A stretch of DNA of 64,000 bases from Jaminaea rosea (Eukaryota > Basidiomycota > Exobasidiomycetes > Microstromatales): positions 496,001-560,000 of the forward strand of contig NW_020289983.1 of assembly GCF_003144245.1 (NCBI RefSeq), given 5' to 3'. A program made the position numbers and the translations under genes. The notes beneath the pieces were generated by a model. It searched no databases and was not told where the DNA came from. It saw nothing but the letters and a program-made list of their open reading frames with translations. Positions 49,947 through 60,994 of the stretch are shown piece after piece. Position 1 is the stretch's first letter; each line of letters opens with the position of its first letter.

Positions 49947-52337
49947 TCAAGCCGTGGGCGGCTTCTTCCTCTTGACACTGAGCATGGTCACGGGCTTTCT
50001 CTCCGTCGCTTCCGCCTGTCCCTCCCCGATCTCCTTGAGTGCAGCTTCTTTTGCCTTGTCCACCTCCCTCTGTCCGAAGCCCTCTAACAGCACATCATCC
50101 CAGACGACGCCCCTGCCAACGCGCCACCCCTCCTCTCCCTCGATCTTCTCACTCTCCTCCAAGCGCCCAGAATGGCACAGCAACTTGCCCCGCTCCTCGT
50201 CAAAGTACTGCGTGAGCTCAACAGCGTCCCGGTCGCGCTGCCAGTAGCAGTCGTCCAGTTGCAGGTTGGTGCGCATGGCCTTGCTGAGTTCACGCAACGG
50301 GATCGTGTGGGTGGGCCGCTCCAGCGACGCGGGGATCATCTCTTCGTCTTCTTTCGCATCTCGGCGCGAGGCAGAGGGAAGGGTCACGCCGAGGAAGAAG
50401 GATCCCACGAGATTGCCGCTCGAGCATTCTTGACGGAAGGCCATTCGTTCCCAGAACTCGTCTGGGCTGACGGCGTCCAATGCCAGGCGGGAGCGGAGCG
50501 CGGAGAGTTGGGGTTGAGTCAGGCGCGGGCCGGTTGATGACACAGCTGCCGTAGTGGGTGCGAGCGGTGAAGACGGGGCGTGGAGCGTTTGCGAGGAGGA
50601 GGTGGAGGGAGAAGAAGTGGTGGCTCCATTAGGTCGGACTCGCTTGGTTGGGGAGACGGAGGGTGTGCGTACGAGACCGGAGCGCGTGGTCATGACGATC
50701 TCAGAGACTGAGGGGCTGTTAAGCAGTTCGCCGTCAGTGACCGCCGCCTTGACGGGTGAGTGCTTGCGCGGACTCCTCCTGACTGGCCCTCCACCCGGGG
50801 AGGACATAGGCGAGGACGGCCTCGAAGTAGGAGGCGTGGAGGTCGAGTTGGAAAAGGATCGTCGCGGCGGCGTCGCAGCTCGTAAATCCATGACCCGCTC
50901 GGCAAGGCGAGGCTTCTTCGGCGTTCTTTGTGGGCGTGGATCAAAAGGCTGACTCTCGATGGCCGTACTGCTCCCGTTTCCGCTATTGCTCCTACTGGTC
51001 ATCCCGGTCTCGTAGCCGAGTAGAGTCATCTGGCTATCCTCGTCCAGCAGAGTAGCTTGGCTTTCGACGTCCATGTTCTGCTGCGGCGCTGTGCTAGTCG
51101 TGCCGGAAGTAGGAGGGGGCCGAAGCAGGTGGCCGAATTTGCCTATCTCGTCACCTTCACCCGCCAGCTCGTCGAGGAAACGAGACTGCGGGTCGTCTTC
51201 GAAGCGTGGCAGGAGAGTGGCGATCCCGCGTTGATGTTCGCGAGAGGACGAGACGACAGCACCTGCGGGCAGGGGAAGATGCAGTGGTAGAGGTGGCAGG
51301 TCCTCGATGTGACGACCGCTGCCTGCTGTGCTGTACGGGTGACCGTACCGCCATTGCGCTCGTGCGAGGGGCGAGTCGGACTCGCTTTTGCCGAGCATCG
51401 ATGGAGGTAGCGGCACCAGCGGATGACTCTCCAGCTTTTCCAGACCGGGTATCATGTAGCAGGCATCGATGCGCGGCTGTTGCGGCAGCCCCCCGTTGCT
51501 CTTGCCCTCGCCCTTGCTACCCTCTTTGACGCCAGCATGATACACCCGCACCGCCTCGACGACCTGACTGAGCGTTTGTCGCCACCATACGACCAGCTTG
51601 GCATCGCTTAGTGGCTTCTTTGCCGGGTTCTCGGGCGAGTTGGGGAAGATGTAAGCCTCCTGCGCTCGGGCGAGGATATGACACGATGAGTGGCGCAGAG
51701 GCCGAGAGGGGGTCGGGAGGCTCGGCTTGTGGCGGAGTGAGAGGAAATATGAGAGGAAGGAGACGGTCAGGTGCGTGGTAAGGGAGGTGACCGGTCCCGC
51801 AGACCCAGAGGATGGGGAGGGACCTTTGCCTCCATCGAGGAGCAGATGCTTCTGCACTTTGGCGCTCTGCAATCTTGGCGCCCAGCCCGTCGTGTCCAAC
51901 TTGCTGAGGTAGAAGACCTGGCTGCCATACTCTGGGAGCGAGTAATTGTACGCCTCAATTGCACATATCATCTTGACATCGTCCTCGTGCTGGTCTGCTC
52001 TTCTCCACTCGGCGTGGAAGAAGACCATCTCCTCCCACGTCTGCACCGTCTGCTGTGGAAAGGGACGGGATCCTGCTGCTATGCCGCGCGGATCGTCGAG
52101 GTGAGCCCAGGGGTAGAGTACTTTTGCCATTCGTGGGGGAGAGAAGAGGACTGAGAGGGTGAGGTGACCCGACCCTGTGGGGAGGCTACATTTGGGAAGG
52201 GAGCGGACATTGGCTATGAGGTGGTTGAGGAGAGGTTGAGATGGGGAGAGAGGCGCGTGACGTGTAGAAGTGGAAGAAGTGGCAGGACCCTTGGAGGTGG
52301 TGTTGGTGTTGATGCCATTTCTGCGGGATGATCGCAT
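49947..52337 (-). CDS. RTT109: RTT109-type histone H3-K56 acetyltransferase
   Basis: Intronless, 796 residues from the ATG at 52337; the frame extends to a TTG at 52397. The N-terminal ~330 residues match the KAT11/Rtt109 fold: LIANVRSLPKCSLPTGSGHL, VLFSPPRMAKVLYPWAH, VFFHAEWRRADQHEDDVKMI, ICAIEAYNYSLPEYGSQVFY, YISKVDTTG-like LSKLDTTGW, LTVSFLSYFLSLRH and AYIFPNSPENPAKKPLSD with KLVVWWRQTL. Yeast Rtt109 works with Asf1/Vps75 to acetylate new H3 at K56 and K9 during replication. The protein is nearly twice yeast length because of a disordered Ser/Pro-rich insert (~340-620) between the core and a last conserved block (ELSKAMRTNLQLDDCYWQRD). It ends with a basic KRKKPPTA tail. Confidence 0.85.
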   Translation of the reverse strand: MRSSRRNGINTNTTSKGPATSSTSTRHAPLSPSQPLLNHLIANVRSLPKCSLPTGSGHLTLSVLFSPPRMAKVLYPWAHLDDPRGIAAGSRPFPQQTVQTWEEMVFFHAEWRRADQHEDDVKMICAIEAYNYSLPEYGSQVFYLSKLDTTGWAPRLQSAKVQKHLLLDGGKGPSPSSGSAGPVTSLTTHLTVSFLSYFLSLRHKPSLPTPSRPLRHSSCHILARAQEAYIFPNSPENPAKKPLSDAKLVVWWRQTLSQVVEAVRVYHAGVKEGSKGEGKSNGGLPQQPRIDACYMIPGLEKLESHPLVPLPPSMLGKSESDSPLARAQWRYGHPYSTAGSGRHIEDLPPLPLHLPLPAGAVVSSSREHQRGIATLLPRFEDDPQSRFLDELAGEGDEIGKFGHLLRPPPTSGTTSTAPQQNMDVESQATLLDEDSQMTLLGYETGMTSRSNSGNGSSTAIESQPFDPRPQRTPKKPRLAERVMDLRAATPPRRSFSNSTSTPPTSRPSSPMSSPGGGPVRRSPRKHSPVKAAVTDGELLNSPSVSEIVMTTRSGLVRTPSVSPTKRVRPNGATTSSPSTSSSQTLHAPSSPLAPTTAAVSSTGPRLTQPQLSALRSRLALDAVSPDEFWERMAFRQECSSGNLVGSFFLGVTLPSASRRDAKEDEEMIPASLERPTHTIPLRELSKAMRTNLQLDDCYWQRDRDAVELTQYFDEERGKLLCHSGRLEESEKIEGEEGWRVGRGVVWDDVLLEGFGQREVDKAKEAALKEIGEGQAEATERKPVTMLSVKRKKPPTA

Positions 52338-52545
52338 GGATAGGGATGCAGCTGCTAGTAGGAAGGAGGGCGAGATGCTAAGCTGCCAGAGGAACAACAG
52401 AAGACGCAGCTGAGATTGCAGTCTGGCTCAACTGAGCTCGGTGCGGGTGGACGACACGCGACGCGACCGGGCCACTTTACGGGCCGCGGCGGCCCACCTT
52501 GAAGCCGACGCTTCTCGCCCTCACTCCAGCAAGTTCCAAGATGTC

Positions 52546-53670
52546 ATGAACGAAACAGCCACAAGTTTCCCAGGACCGGGAGAAGAGAGAACAGAGCGAG
52601 AGACGCTGCTAGACAGATTGCAAGGTAATGAGCCTTTCGACCAAGACACGCTGGATGCTGTCTGGGCGTACCATCAGCGCCACTCGTCCAAGTGGGGTAC
52701 TGTCCTCGACTTGGGGTGCGGCTTCGGCCCACTTCTGCCCCAGCTGAGCCAGCGCTTTAAGCGCGTTGTGGCGAGAGACCCAGACGCCGAATCAATACAG
52801 CTTGCGAAAGCTCTCTTATGGCTCGGTGACGAGGCGCTCGCAGCACATGGTCTGCCTGCCATCCATCGCGGCACTCACTTCGATATCGCCGTGGGCTCAG
52901 ACTCGGGCCTCGACGTGGCCCCGTCATCTGTCGACTGCATCATTGCGGCTTCCTCAGCCCATCTCTGGGACTGGTACGATCCAGCGGGCCTGTACTCGCG
53001 ACTGGCAAACATCCTACGGCCGGGAGGCACCCTCATCATCCTTGGCACCAAACCGATTGCCCTCCCACCGACTGCACGCTCTGGCAGGCCGAGCTGCTTG
53101 ACAACATTGACCGCTCATCCTGTCAAACACGTCGGAGCTGAAGCTGAGCAGAGCCCGAGCAGCATGCTAGGGTCAGAGTCCCTATACTCGACGCTTCTCA
53201 TGCCCGCGGACAACAGCCAGTGGGATGTGGCCAGCCACAGCTACTGGATCTTTGGACCGTACCGCGCTGCAGGCTTCGTCGATGTCGAGAGCCAGGATCC
53301 GCCAGACTGGCTAGCAAAGCATATTGCTGAGTGTCTGCGGGCCTCGAAGGAAGGGCAGGTGGATTCGAGTGACAAGACATGGACGCCTAGAGGGATCGCG
53401 GCCTGGGTGCGTGGCCATTACGCTCCAGCAGTCGGAGCTGATGCTAACCCCAATCTGCTTCTCTCGCTATCGCAGCTACGTCAAACGCCTCTTTTCGCCA
53501 GTCTGCGTGAAGCTGATCCTCGTGAGCGCATGCTCGCCTCTCTCGACCAAGACAGAGCGGCCCAGCTGGTGCGCGGCGCCTGCGAGGAGGACGGGGGAGT
53601 CGGGTGGGACGACAAGGTGGGCAGAAGCAGCATCGAAGTCATTTGGGCGCTGAGCAGGCGAGCCAGATAA
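52546..53670 (+). CDS. Class I SAM-dependent methyltransferase
   Basis: Intronless, 374 residues from the ATG at 52546 (the frame opens earlier without ATG). SAM-binding motif I is VLDLGCGFGPLLPQL, the acidic strand RVVARDPDAESI, then VDCIIAASSAHLWDWYDPAG and LANILRPGGTLIILGTKP. The HLWDWYDPAG block corresponds to the HWFD/HWVDW position of CRG1/TMT1-type enzymes, so this is a distant relative of the enzyme at 3587-4985. The C-terminal half is more divergent. Substrate unknown. It diverges from RTT109 across 208 nt. Confidence 0.8.
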   Translation: MNETATSFPGPGEERTERETLLDRLQGNEPFDQDTLDAVWAYHQRHSSKWGTVLDLGCGFGPLLPQLSQRFKRVVARDPDAESIQLAKALLWLGDEALAAHGLPAIHRGTHFDIAVGSDSGLDVAPSSVDCIIAASSAHLWDWYDPAGLYSRLANILRPGGTLIILGTKPIALPPTARSGRPSCLTTLTAHPVKHVGAEAEQSPSSMLGSESLYSTLLMPADNSQWDVASHSYWIFGPYRAAGFVDVESQDPPDWLAKHIAECLRASKEGQVDSSDKTWTPRGIAAWVRGHYAPAVGADANPNLLLSLSQLRQTPLFASLREADPRERMLASLDQDRAAQLVRGACEEDGGVGWDDKVGRSSIEVIWALSRRAR

Positions 53671-53897
53671 CGAGGCCGAAATGAGTGGGTCCTGTCATTT
53701 GCCAAACAGGCTTTGCAGCATAAATGATACCATTGTCTCGGAGCGTCTCAGAGCATCGGACTGAATGAAGCCCTGGAGCTCGAGGAGCGGACAGAGCAAG
53801 AGCGGAAACGGAGGTGACCAGAATTTTGGTCGAGGATCGCAGACCGCTTCCCGTCTTCGTGCCTTTCCTCCATACCACTGACCCTCTGCCTGCCAAG

Positions 53898-55138
53898 ATG
53901 GCAAAGTCAACGCCAAAGTCAAGAACTACGGAGCAGGTTTCTTCATCGTCTGCTGTATCAATGCCGCCCTCAAAGCCCCCTCAGCCATCAGCGTCATCCT
54001 CCTCATCGCAGGACCTGGCCGCGCTAGAGGCTCACTTCCTGGCGACTTTTGGTGAGGGGAGCTTGCCTGCTGCCGGACCGAGTCGAATCAAAGAGCAGGA
54101 GAAATTCGAGAGCGAGGAGGAGGACGGTCAGCGTGTCGCAGATGTATCGCATAGTGAAGGAAGCAAATTCAAGAAGCAGTCACCCAAGGCTGGCGTCAAG
54201 GCCAAGGCAGTCGGCCCCTCCCCCTCCTCAGCCACTCCTCGTCGACCACCACAGACAGTTGTCTTCGAGGAGATGGGAGGCAGGGGTCGATCCCAGCCAG
54301 AAGATGAGATGATGGGGAGCGACTCGAGAAAGAAGTGGCGAGACTTTATGGTGAGTAGTGGCCTCCATCCCCAATGTAATCGGGCTGGCTGCTGACTCCT
54401 CTCCCCCGGCCCACCGCTCTTTGCCAGAACTCCAAAACTGCCAACACAGGTCCCGACTCGATGACGTCCGCTTCAGAGCTCCTTCGCTCCAAAGTAGAAG
54501 AGCGCCGCAGGAGGGAGAACGAGAAGAAGGCTGCTCGAGCTGAAGCAGGCGAGGACGAGGACGAGGATGACGAAGCAGAGCAGCTCACCAATGACAGGCA
54601 GCTGAGTCACTTGCTGAACACGACGCTGTTCTCGCAAGGATCCTCGTCGAAGAAAAGGGGCAACGCAGAAGATGCCAAGCCAGACCTCTCCTCCCACTCC
54701 ACCCTCGCTCGCATCCTCGAGCACTCCTCCTCCTCCTCAGCCCGAAAAGGCCAAGCCTTCGGACGTGGCCATGGCGAGAAGACCCTGCGTGCTTCGCAGC
54801 TCGCTCAAATGCCCCGCGAGATGAGACAGGGCATCCGTTCTGCTGCGGGCGATAGGGCAGAGAAGGAGATGGAGCGCAACAGGGAAATGGGTCTGTTGAA
54901 CTCGGCGTACAGCAGAAAGTTCTTGGGGAGACAAGAGGCGGATGCGACTATGACTGGCAAGAGGAAACAGGAGAAGGATAGGGTGAGAGGGTTAGGGATG
55001 GGCGTGGGCAGATTCAAGGACGGGACATTGCGACTCAGTCGGGACGAGGTGGCGAAGATGACCGGCGAGGGAGGGGGCAGTCGAGGTGGGAAGGGTGCCA
55101 AGGGAGGAGGCGGCGGCGCGAAGAGGCAGAAGAGGTGA
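53898..55138 (+). CDS. FAF1: FAF1-like ribosomal (40S) biogenesis factor
   Basis: Exons 53898-54350 and 54428-55138, intron 77 nt (GTGAGT/GCCAG), 387 residues. The protein is charged and mostly helical or disordered. Family-type blocks are the short FEEMGGRGR/KKWRDFM region and the C-terminal RGLGMGVGRFKDGTLRLSRD, which resembles the KGGxLxLSxxDI end of the Faf1/C1orf131 family. It ends in a Gly/Lys-rich basic tail. Yeast Faf1 is a nucleolar protein that binds Krr1 for pre-18S processing. Assignment depends mainly on the C-terminal motif. Confidence 0.65.
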
Positions 55139-55256
55139 TCGAGGGCGGGGTCAGGTATCCATTGTGTAACATAGCTGCATGTCGATATAGAGCACACGTT
55201 GATGCCGCCATGTCCCACCTGCCATCCAATCTTCACGCTGTGTCCCTGAAGGCGAC

Positions 55257-55478
55257 CTACACGCTATCCAAAGTCCAGCTGTTCTTGTCCAGCTCTTCCT
55301 GCAAGAGCGCGCGGATCTCGTCAACCATGCTCGAGTCGACGGGGAGGTGAGTCTCGTCGAGGTCTTCTATGACGAAGCGAGCGTTGTTGGGGCGAGACTC
55401 TTCAAGGGAGAGGAGGAGATGTTTGAGAGCGGCATCGCAGGTTAGGAGGGTGGAGCGGATCGCACGCATCGCACGCAT
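55257..55478 (-). CDS. TFB5: TFIIH subunit TFB5 (TTDA/GTF2H5)
   Basis: Intronless, 73 residues, the normal size for this family (about 70). The pattern is diagnostic: a start rich in Arg/Ala, LLTCDAALKHLLLSLEE, FVIEDLDETHLPVDSSMVDE and IRALLQEELDKNSW. TFB5 stabilises TFIIH through Tfb2/p52 and is needed for nucleotide-excision repair and transcription. It could start at 55478 or at the second ATG at 55469. It converges with the FAF1-like gene and diverges from the BRCA2 homologue. Confidence 0.93.
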   Translation of the reverse strand: MRAMRAIRSTLLTCDAALKHLLLSLEESRPNNARFVIEDLDETHLPVDSSMVDEIRALLQEELDKNSWTLDSV

Positions 55479-55748
55479 CGCTGGTGTTGGAGCATGAGGA
55501 TGATGGAAAGGCTCGTGAGGAGCGTGAAGTGAAATCGCTGCCCGTTGCTCTTCTGGCGGCGGGCGGCGCGACGCGCCTCTCTCCGTCTGGCAGTCCGTCG
55601 TGCGAGCAACCCTCGATCGCGGTCCGCTTTCTCTGTTGGACTCCCTTCCTCCCTCAAAATCATCTCCATCGTCCCAGCTTCCCAGTATCTCGATCAGCCT
55701 ACAGCTTTGCGTGCGCTAAGACATGGTCGCAGGGGTACTGCGATTGTG

Positions 55749-58700
55749 ATGGAGCACGAAGCAGAAGCGGGTGAGCACGCGGAGCAGCCACTAGCAGCTG
55801 ATCCTCCACCGACGACCTGCATATATGCTGACTTCGATCACGCCGCACGCCTTGGGCAGGCCCTTCGCGGCTGCCTTACTCTCCAGACGGCTTGGGCAGC
55901 GAATCAAAGCATAGCAGATCAGCTGAAGGAGGTCAAGATGCCGCGCAGTTCTCAACATCATTCGTCGCCCCCACCTCGCCCTCCAATGCAGCAGGCGCAA
56001 GGCTGCGACGCTCCTCGCGCACGTTGCGCACTCCCTCGCGCGAGACTATTCCTATAATTGAGCGACAGGGTGTAGAGAAGATGGACACTATTACCGCGAG
56101 CAACCCGCAAGATGGGGCGGCAGACGATGCGAAGCAAGCGTCAGAGGCAGATGCTCCGAGTGAGGGCGATGCGGCTGCCAAGCCTAGCATGTTGCTGAGA
56201 AGGGGGGCTAAGCGCAAGTCTGATCAACTTCACGATCCACAAGAGGACGATAATGGGCGGCCAGACACCTCTCCAGAGACCAAACAGGCCACTCAGGTGC
56301 CCGAAGAGCTCGCGAGCAAGAGGCTCAAGGAGGTGGAAGCTGCACCTGGCACACCAGGCGTAGAAGATGATCGAGGCGTCACAGTGCCCGCGAACGTCGA
56401 ACCACCCGAAGGTCAACAAAAAGAGAATGGCGCATCCTCGAGCCCAGCATCGCTGTCTCAATCTCAGCAGGCTGTTGAGGCACGTTTTGACAATGGGATG
56501 GAGGCCATTGACCTTGGGCAGGACGCGAGTATATGCGCGGCTGAGCAAGAAGGCGCGCGTCAGGAGATGGACATCGCCCACGACGAGCACGCCGTCGCCG
56601 TCAAGGATCCCACAGGAGAGCCTGCGGTAGCGCCATCATCACACACAGAAGACGAGTCAGCGCCTTGCCTGGACCTCGTTGGGCAAGTCGAAGATCTATA
56701 CAAGCCCAGCACCATCCCGTCATCCCTCCCCCTCCCCAGAGCTCATTTAGCCCTCAGGGAGATCAGGAGCTTCCAATCACGCAGTCTCAGCTCATCAGCG
56801 ATCATGCTTTCCCCTCACGCCGAGATCAAGCCACTCATCTGGCCACCGGGTCAGGCTTCCCAGCAAGATCACGCTCCCTTGAGCCAGTCAGAGCCCGCTC
56901 CTATTTCACCGGCTGCGGAGCATGGCATCCTCGATGAGCTCCATCAAATTGGAGATGAGATCAGCCAGAAGTCTGAGTGGGAGCGCGATGAGGAGGGGCA
57001 AGTGGGAAGGACTGCTGAAGGACTGCAGGGTCAAGACGATAGAGTGCAGGAGACCCCGCTCGTCGCGGTAGACGAAGCACATGTGGGCCAGCTCGAAAAG
57101 TGCGCGACAGCATCTGAACCGGCAGATCAGTCATTGCCGCCGCTGGAAGCGATCGAAGAGGACGATCTCGTCCAAGGGGCGACGCGTTCCGGAGCCCCAT
57201 CTGCGGCAAATGCTCTCGGTGGCGACCAATTGCACCCAGCTGCAGCTACACGAGGCGGTCTGGCCGAAGAGGCGATAGAAACGGCAGCGAAATCTTCTTC
57301 TGCCTCTACTCCTCCCGTCGACGACTCGCTCGTCCAGTCACAGTGGTCGGAGGAACCCTGGCAAGCAACCAACCCTTTCAGGACATCACAGCCTGCTCAG
57401 TACCGAGACACGGCCATGGACCATTCGAGCTTAACATCGTCACGATCCGCATCGCCGGAGCGTGAAGAGGACTCATCTACGCAGGAGTATGCTCTCGCCC
57501 CTTCACCTCTACGCGCGCTGCTGAGCCGGCCTCTCTCCCCACTCCCAGAGGATGAAGCTGGCCCCTCCCATCGGCCTCACCAGCCGCTGCCGCAGCGCAC
57601 CGCGGGCTCTCCAACCTTCTCGCAAAAGCGCCGCCAGTTCAGTAGATCCATCAGCCGCCGATCACGTGGCTCATTCGACGGCGAGGGCTACGGAGACGCC
57701 TTCTGGGACGAGGTCATTGACACGACGGCCGACGAGCACTTCGTCGCCGGCGCTGGTGGCGACGAGAGTGGTGAGGATTGGGATCTGGGGGACGCAGATC
57801 TGACCCTTTCGCAGATAGATCACGATGATGGCGCTGCAGGCTTCAGCAATGGCATTGACGGCGAGGCGGCGATGCCTCAGCCCATACCTGCAGGGGTATT
57901 CGCTGGCTTCAGTACGGCTGCGAACAGAAGGCTGCCCGAGCCTGATGCCAAGGCTATGGAGAGGGCGAGGAGGGCATTTGAGGTTGACGACGCGGAGAGG
58001 GAGATACACAAGATGGCAGCCGCGAAGCCGCCGCGACGAGCAGAGCCAACGAGCTCCGCAGCCACAACCGCACCTGCTCCACCGCCGCCTCGGCCAGCAG
58101 CTACTCAACGCAATCCAGCCGCGGTGAGCGGAGAGCAACAAGAGGACTCAGATTACGAAGACGACGATCATCATACCCAAGAGGAGTTGCCGGCCGTCAT
58201 CCCGCAGTTCGTCTCATTTCAAAAAGCTAGTGGCGCCGCGCTGCAGCTGAGCAAGACGGCTATGCTAGAAGCAGAGAAGAGGATGGCGCAATGGGAGGCT
58301 GAGCACGATGCAAAAGGCGGTGAGAGCAGCAAGGCCGGCGCATCGATCAGTCGGCCATCGACACCACTACCTGCTAGGCTCAATAGCGCCGTGTCACAAG
58401 CAGGTTTTGCTCGATCTCCACTAGCACCCACTTCCAGCCCGCACACGAATCGCATCGTTGACGCGACTGGTGACGAGTCACTCGAGTCGGCAAAGACTTC
58501 AACAACGGAGGAGAGCGTCCGAATCGCTCCGCCGTCGGCCAGGACAGGATCGCAGCGATCTTCACAGCCGACTCTACGCACAGATGCGGACTCTGGGCAA
58601 ACGCCAAGAACTCCAGCTACATCGTCCATCGCTTTGCCCGCCCTCTCAGCTGCCAGAGTGACCGCTGCGGTCGTGCCACCGACACAGCAGATGGTGACGC

Positions 58701-60883
58701 CGCTACGCCCCGCCCCGAACCGCGCTGCTTTCAGCACCTCCAGCGTGAGCAACGTAGCATCGTCCTCTTCACTATCGTCGAGCTTCCACAGTCCCGGCGC
58801 AGCTGCATCTCCTGCGCCTCGACGGCCACGCTTGGATGCACGACCCTCGCGTATCTCTCTGGGCATGACGCCGAGGGCAAAAGTTGGCGCAGGAGGCTCG
58901 TCACGATCCGTCTTCAAAACGCCGTTCAAAGGAGGGGCGGATGGGGCGGGTGGGGGGAGCGCCAGGCGTCCCTCCTTGACGACATCGAACTCCGCAATGG
59001 CCGCTCCTCAGTCACCCTTCGTGGCGCCGAGCATGGGCAATGCCTTCGCTGGCCCGTCCCGCACTTCCCTCTCACCGACGAAGTTGCCACCGACCAAGCC
59101 AGCACCTCGCGCCGCCCTAGCACCTACTGCAAGCAACCCATCTGTTTTCGACCTCGCCGCGCCCGCCGAAGGGCGCCTCGGTCTCAAGCAGTACGGCATA
59201 CTCCCTCCCTCGAGGCCCAGGCCAGGTCAGCAGCGTCCCTGTCTTCCCTCAGAGATTGCTGCGATCCTCCGCAACCCCACCGAAGCAGGCCGATATGCCT
59301 TCCGCCTGGCAGACAGCGGCGAAGCGTTCGGGATTCGTCACGCCCTCGCTGAGCTTCACCGCCGGGGCGCGATGCATGTCGACGAGGCATGGGTGCGCAA
59401 TCACTGGGTCCTCATCCTCTGGAAGCTGGCCGCGTACGTGCAAGCGCAAGCCTACAACGCCGGCTGGTCGGTCTCGGTAGAGGAAGCGTGCGAGAAGTGG
59501 TGGAACTTTGAGACTGCGTTGAAACAGCTGCTCTACAGGTATGAGCGAGAGGTCAATCTTGCGCAACGCAGTGTGCTGAAGAGGGTGCACGAGCATGACT
59601 CTTCCTCGGCTCTGCCGATGGTGCTACTCGTGATGGCCATTCGGTCCCCTCAAGAGGGCGAGGCGTCGCGCGGTCCGACGCTCGACCTTACAGACGGGTG
59701 GTATCGCATCATCGCTCAATTGGATGAGCCACTCAGTCGCGCCGTTGGCCGAGGGAAGATCAGAGCAGGTCAAAAGCTCGCCTTGCAGGGCGCGAGGCTT
59801 GCTTCTTCTGAGCCTGGCGGTGGTCAGGTGGGGCCTCGAGACCCGCTGAATGGTGCAGCACAGTGCCTCTCGTTGTGCGGGAACGGCACCAGCCTTGCGA
59901 CATGGGACGCAAAGCTCGGCGCAAGGAACGAGCCGATGGTGGCGACGTTACGCAGCTTGACTGCAGATGGCGGTACGGTGCCCTGCATGGATATCATGAT
60001 CACGCGCCTCTTCCCCGTGGCATACTGCGACGGCGGCGGCGGCGGCGGTGGTGGTGGTGGCAACAATGCTGGCAGCGGGGCAGGCGGTCCCTCCTCGAGC
60101 ACGCCCAACTTCGGTCGGTGGGGCGCTGCGGAAGAGGCAGAAGCGCAACGCGAGTGGGAGAAGCGCTACGAGGACTGCCGGGCGAGGCTCGAAGCTGAAG
60201 CGGAGAAGCAAGCCAAAGGGGTAGCGGACCTACAGGACTTGCTGGCTGGATACTTGGAAGGGGCAGCGGATGGGGCGGAAGAGGAAGACTACGATGACGC
60301 CGCGGACGTAACGGCCTCGCACCTCTTCGACGAGCTATCCAGCGCTAGCAACACGAGCGAAGCGGGCCAAGCACTACGTCGCGGACTCAGCGACGTCGAC
60401 GTCGCCAAGAAGGGAAGCATCATCCGTCGCCTAGTCGAGCTCACCGGCGCGAGAGCAGAATCGCTCCGCCTGCAATGGTCGAGCGATGTCGAAGGTCAGC
60501 TGGCGAAGATGTGCCCGCGTAGGAGGGTTCGAAGCTTCCGTGTCTGCAGATTCGTGGATACTGCCTCGAGCATGGCCGAAGATGGCGCACCATCGACTTT
60601 GCGCCGATCCTGCAAGCGTACCGTCCAGCTCACAATCTGGGATGTGGATGGGCTCGGAGCAGGGGGGGGCGCTCCTTCTTCTTCGAGTGGCAGCGTCGGC
60701 GGAGGCGGTGGGAGCAGACTTGCTGCGGGCGGTCCTGGGAGTAGCGACGACTTCCTCGCACAAGGGCATCGCTATCGTGTCACCAACCTGATGCCAGCCC
60801 AGCGCTACGCGTGGAGGGGGGCGGACGTAGCTGCCGACGTCTTTCTGGCTACGAGGCGCGACTCGCAGTGGAGGAGGATGTGA
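55749..60883 (+). CDS. BRH2: BRCA2/Brh2-type homologous-recombination mediator
   Basis: Exons 55749-55770 and 55860-60883; an 89-nt intron (GTGAGC/GGCAG) joins an ATG exon of 7 codons to the long frame, giving 1681 residues. The long frame has no ATG at its own start, which supports the upstream exon. A BRC-type Rad51-binding unit is seen at ~686-715 (GFSTAANRRLPEPDAKAMER; F691, T693, A694) and a second at ~792-820 (VSFQKASGAALQLSKTAMLE; F794, A797). The DSS1/DNA-binding end follows: a helical domain (~1135-1215; WVRNHWVLILWKLAAYVQAQ), OB1 (~1260-1398; LDLTDGWYRIIAQLDEPLSR and GKIRAGQKLALQGARL) and an OB2-like end. BRCA2/Brh2 loads Rad51 onto single-stranded DNA. A poly-Gly run sits at the end of OB1. 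Longer than Ustilago Brh2, largely through its disordered N-terminal half. Confidence 0.9.
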
Positions 60884-60994
60884 GAGATGGCACGGTGCAC
60901 CACTTCATTCAGTCATAGAGGGGTGGTGAGAATGGTATCAAGATTAGCAGACATCAAGTGTGGCAGATCGTGGCGTGAGAGATGGGAGGATGAG

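Noticed and set aside
52441-52545. In-frame upstream extension of the methyltransferase at 52.5 kb
   Set aside because: It starts with GTG and lies in the short divergent promoter with RTT109; the first ATG is 52546.
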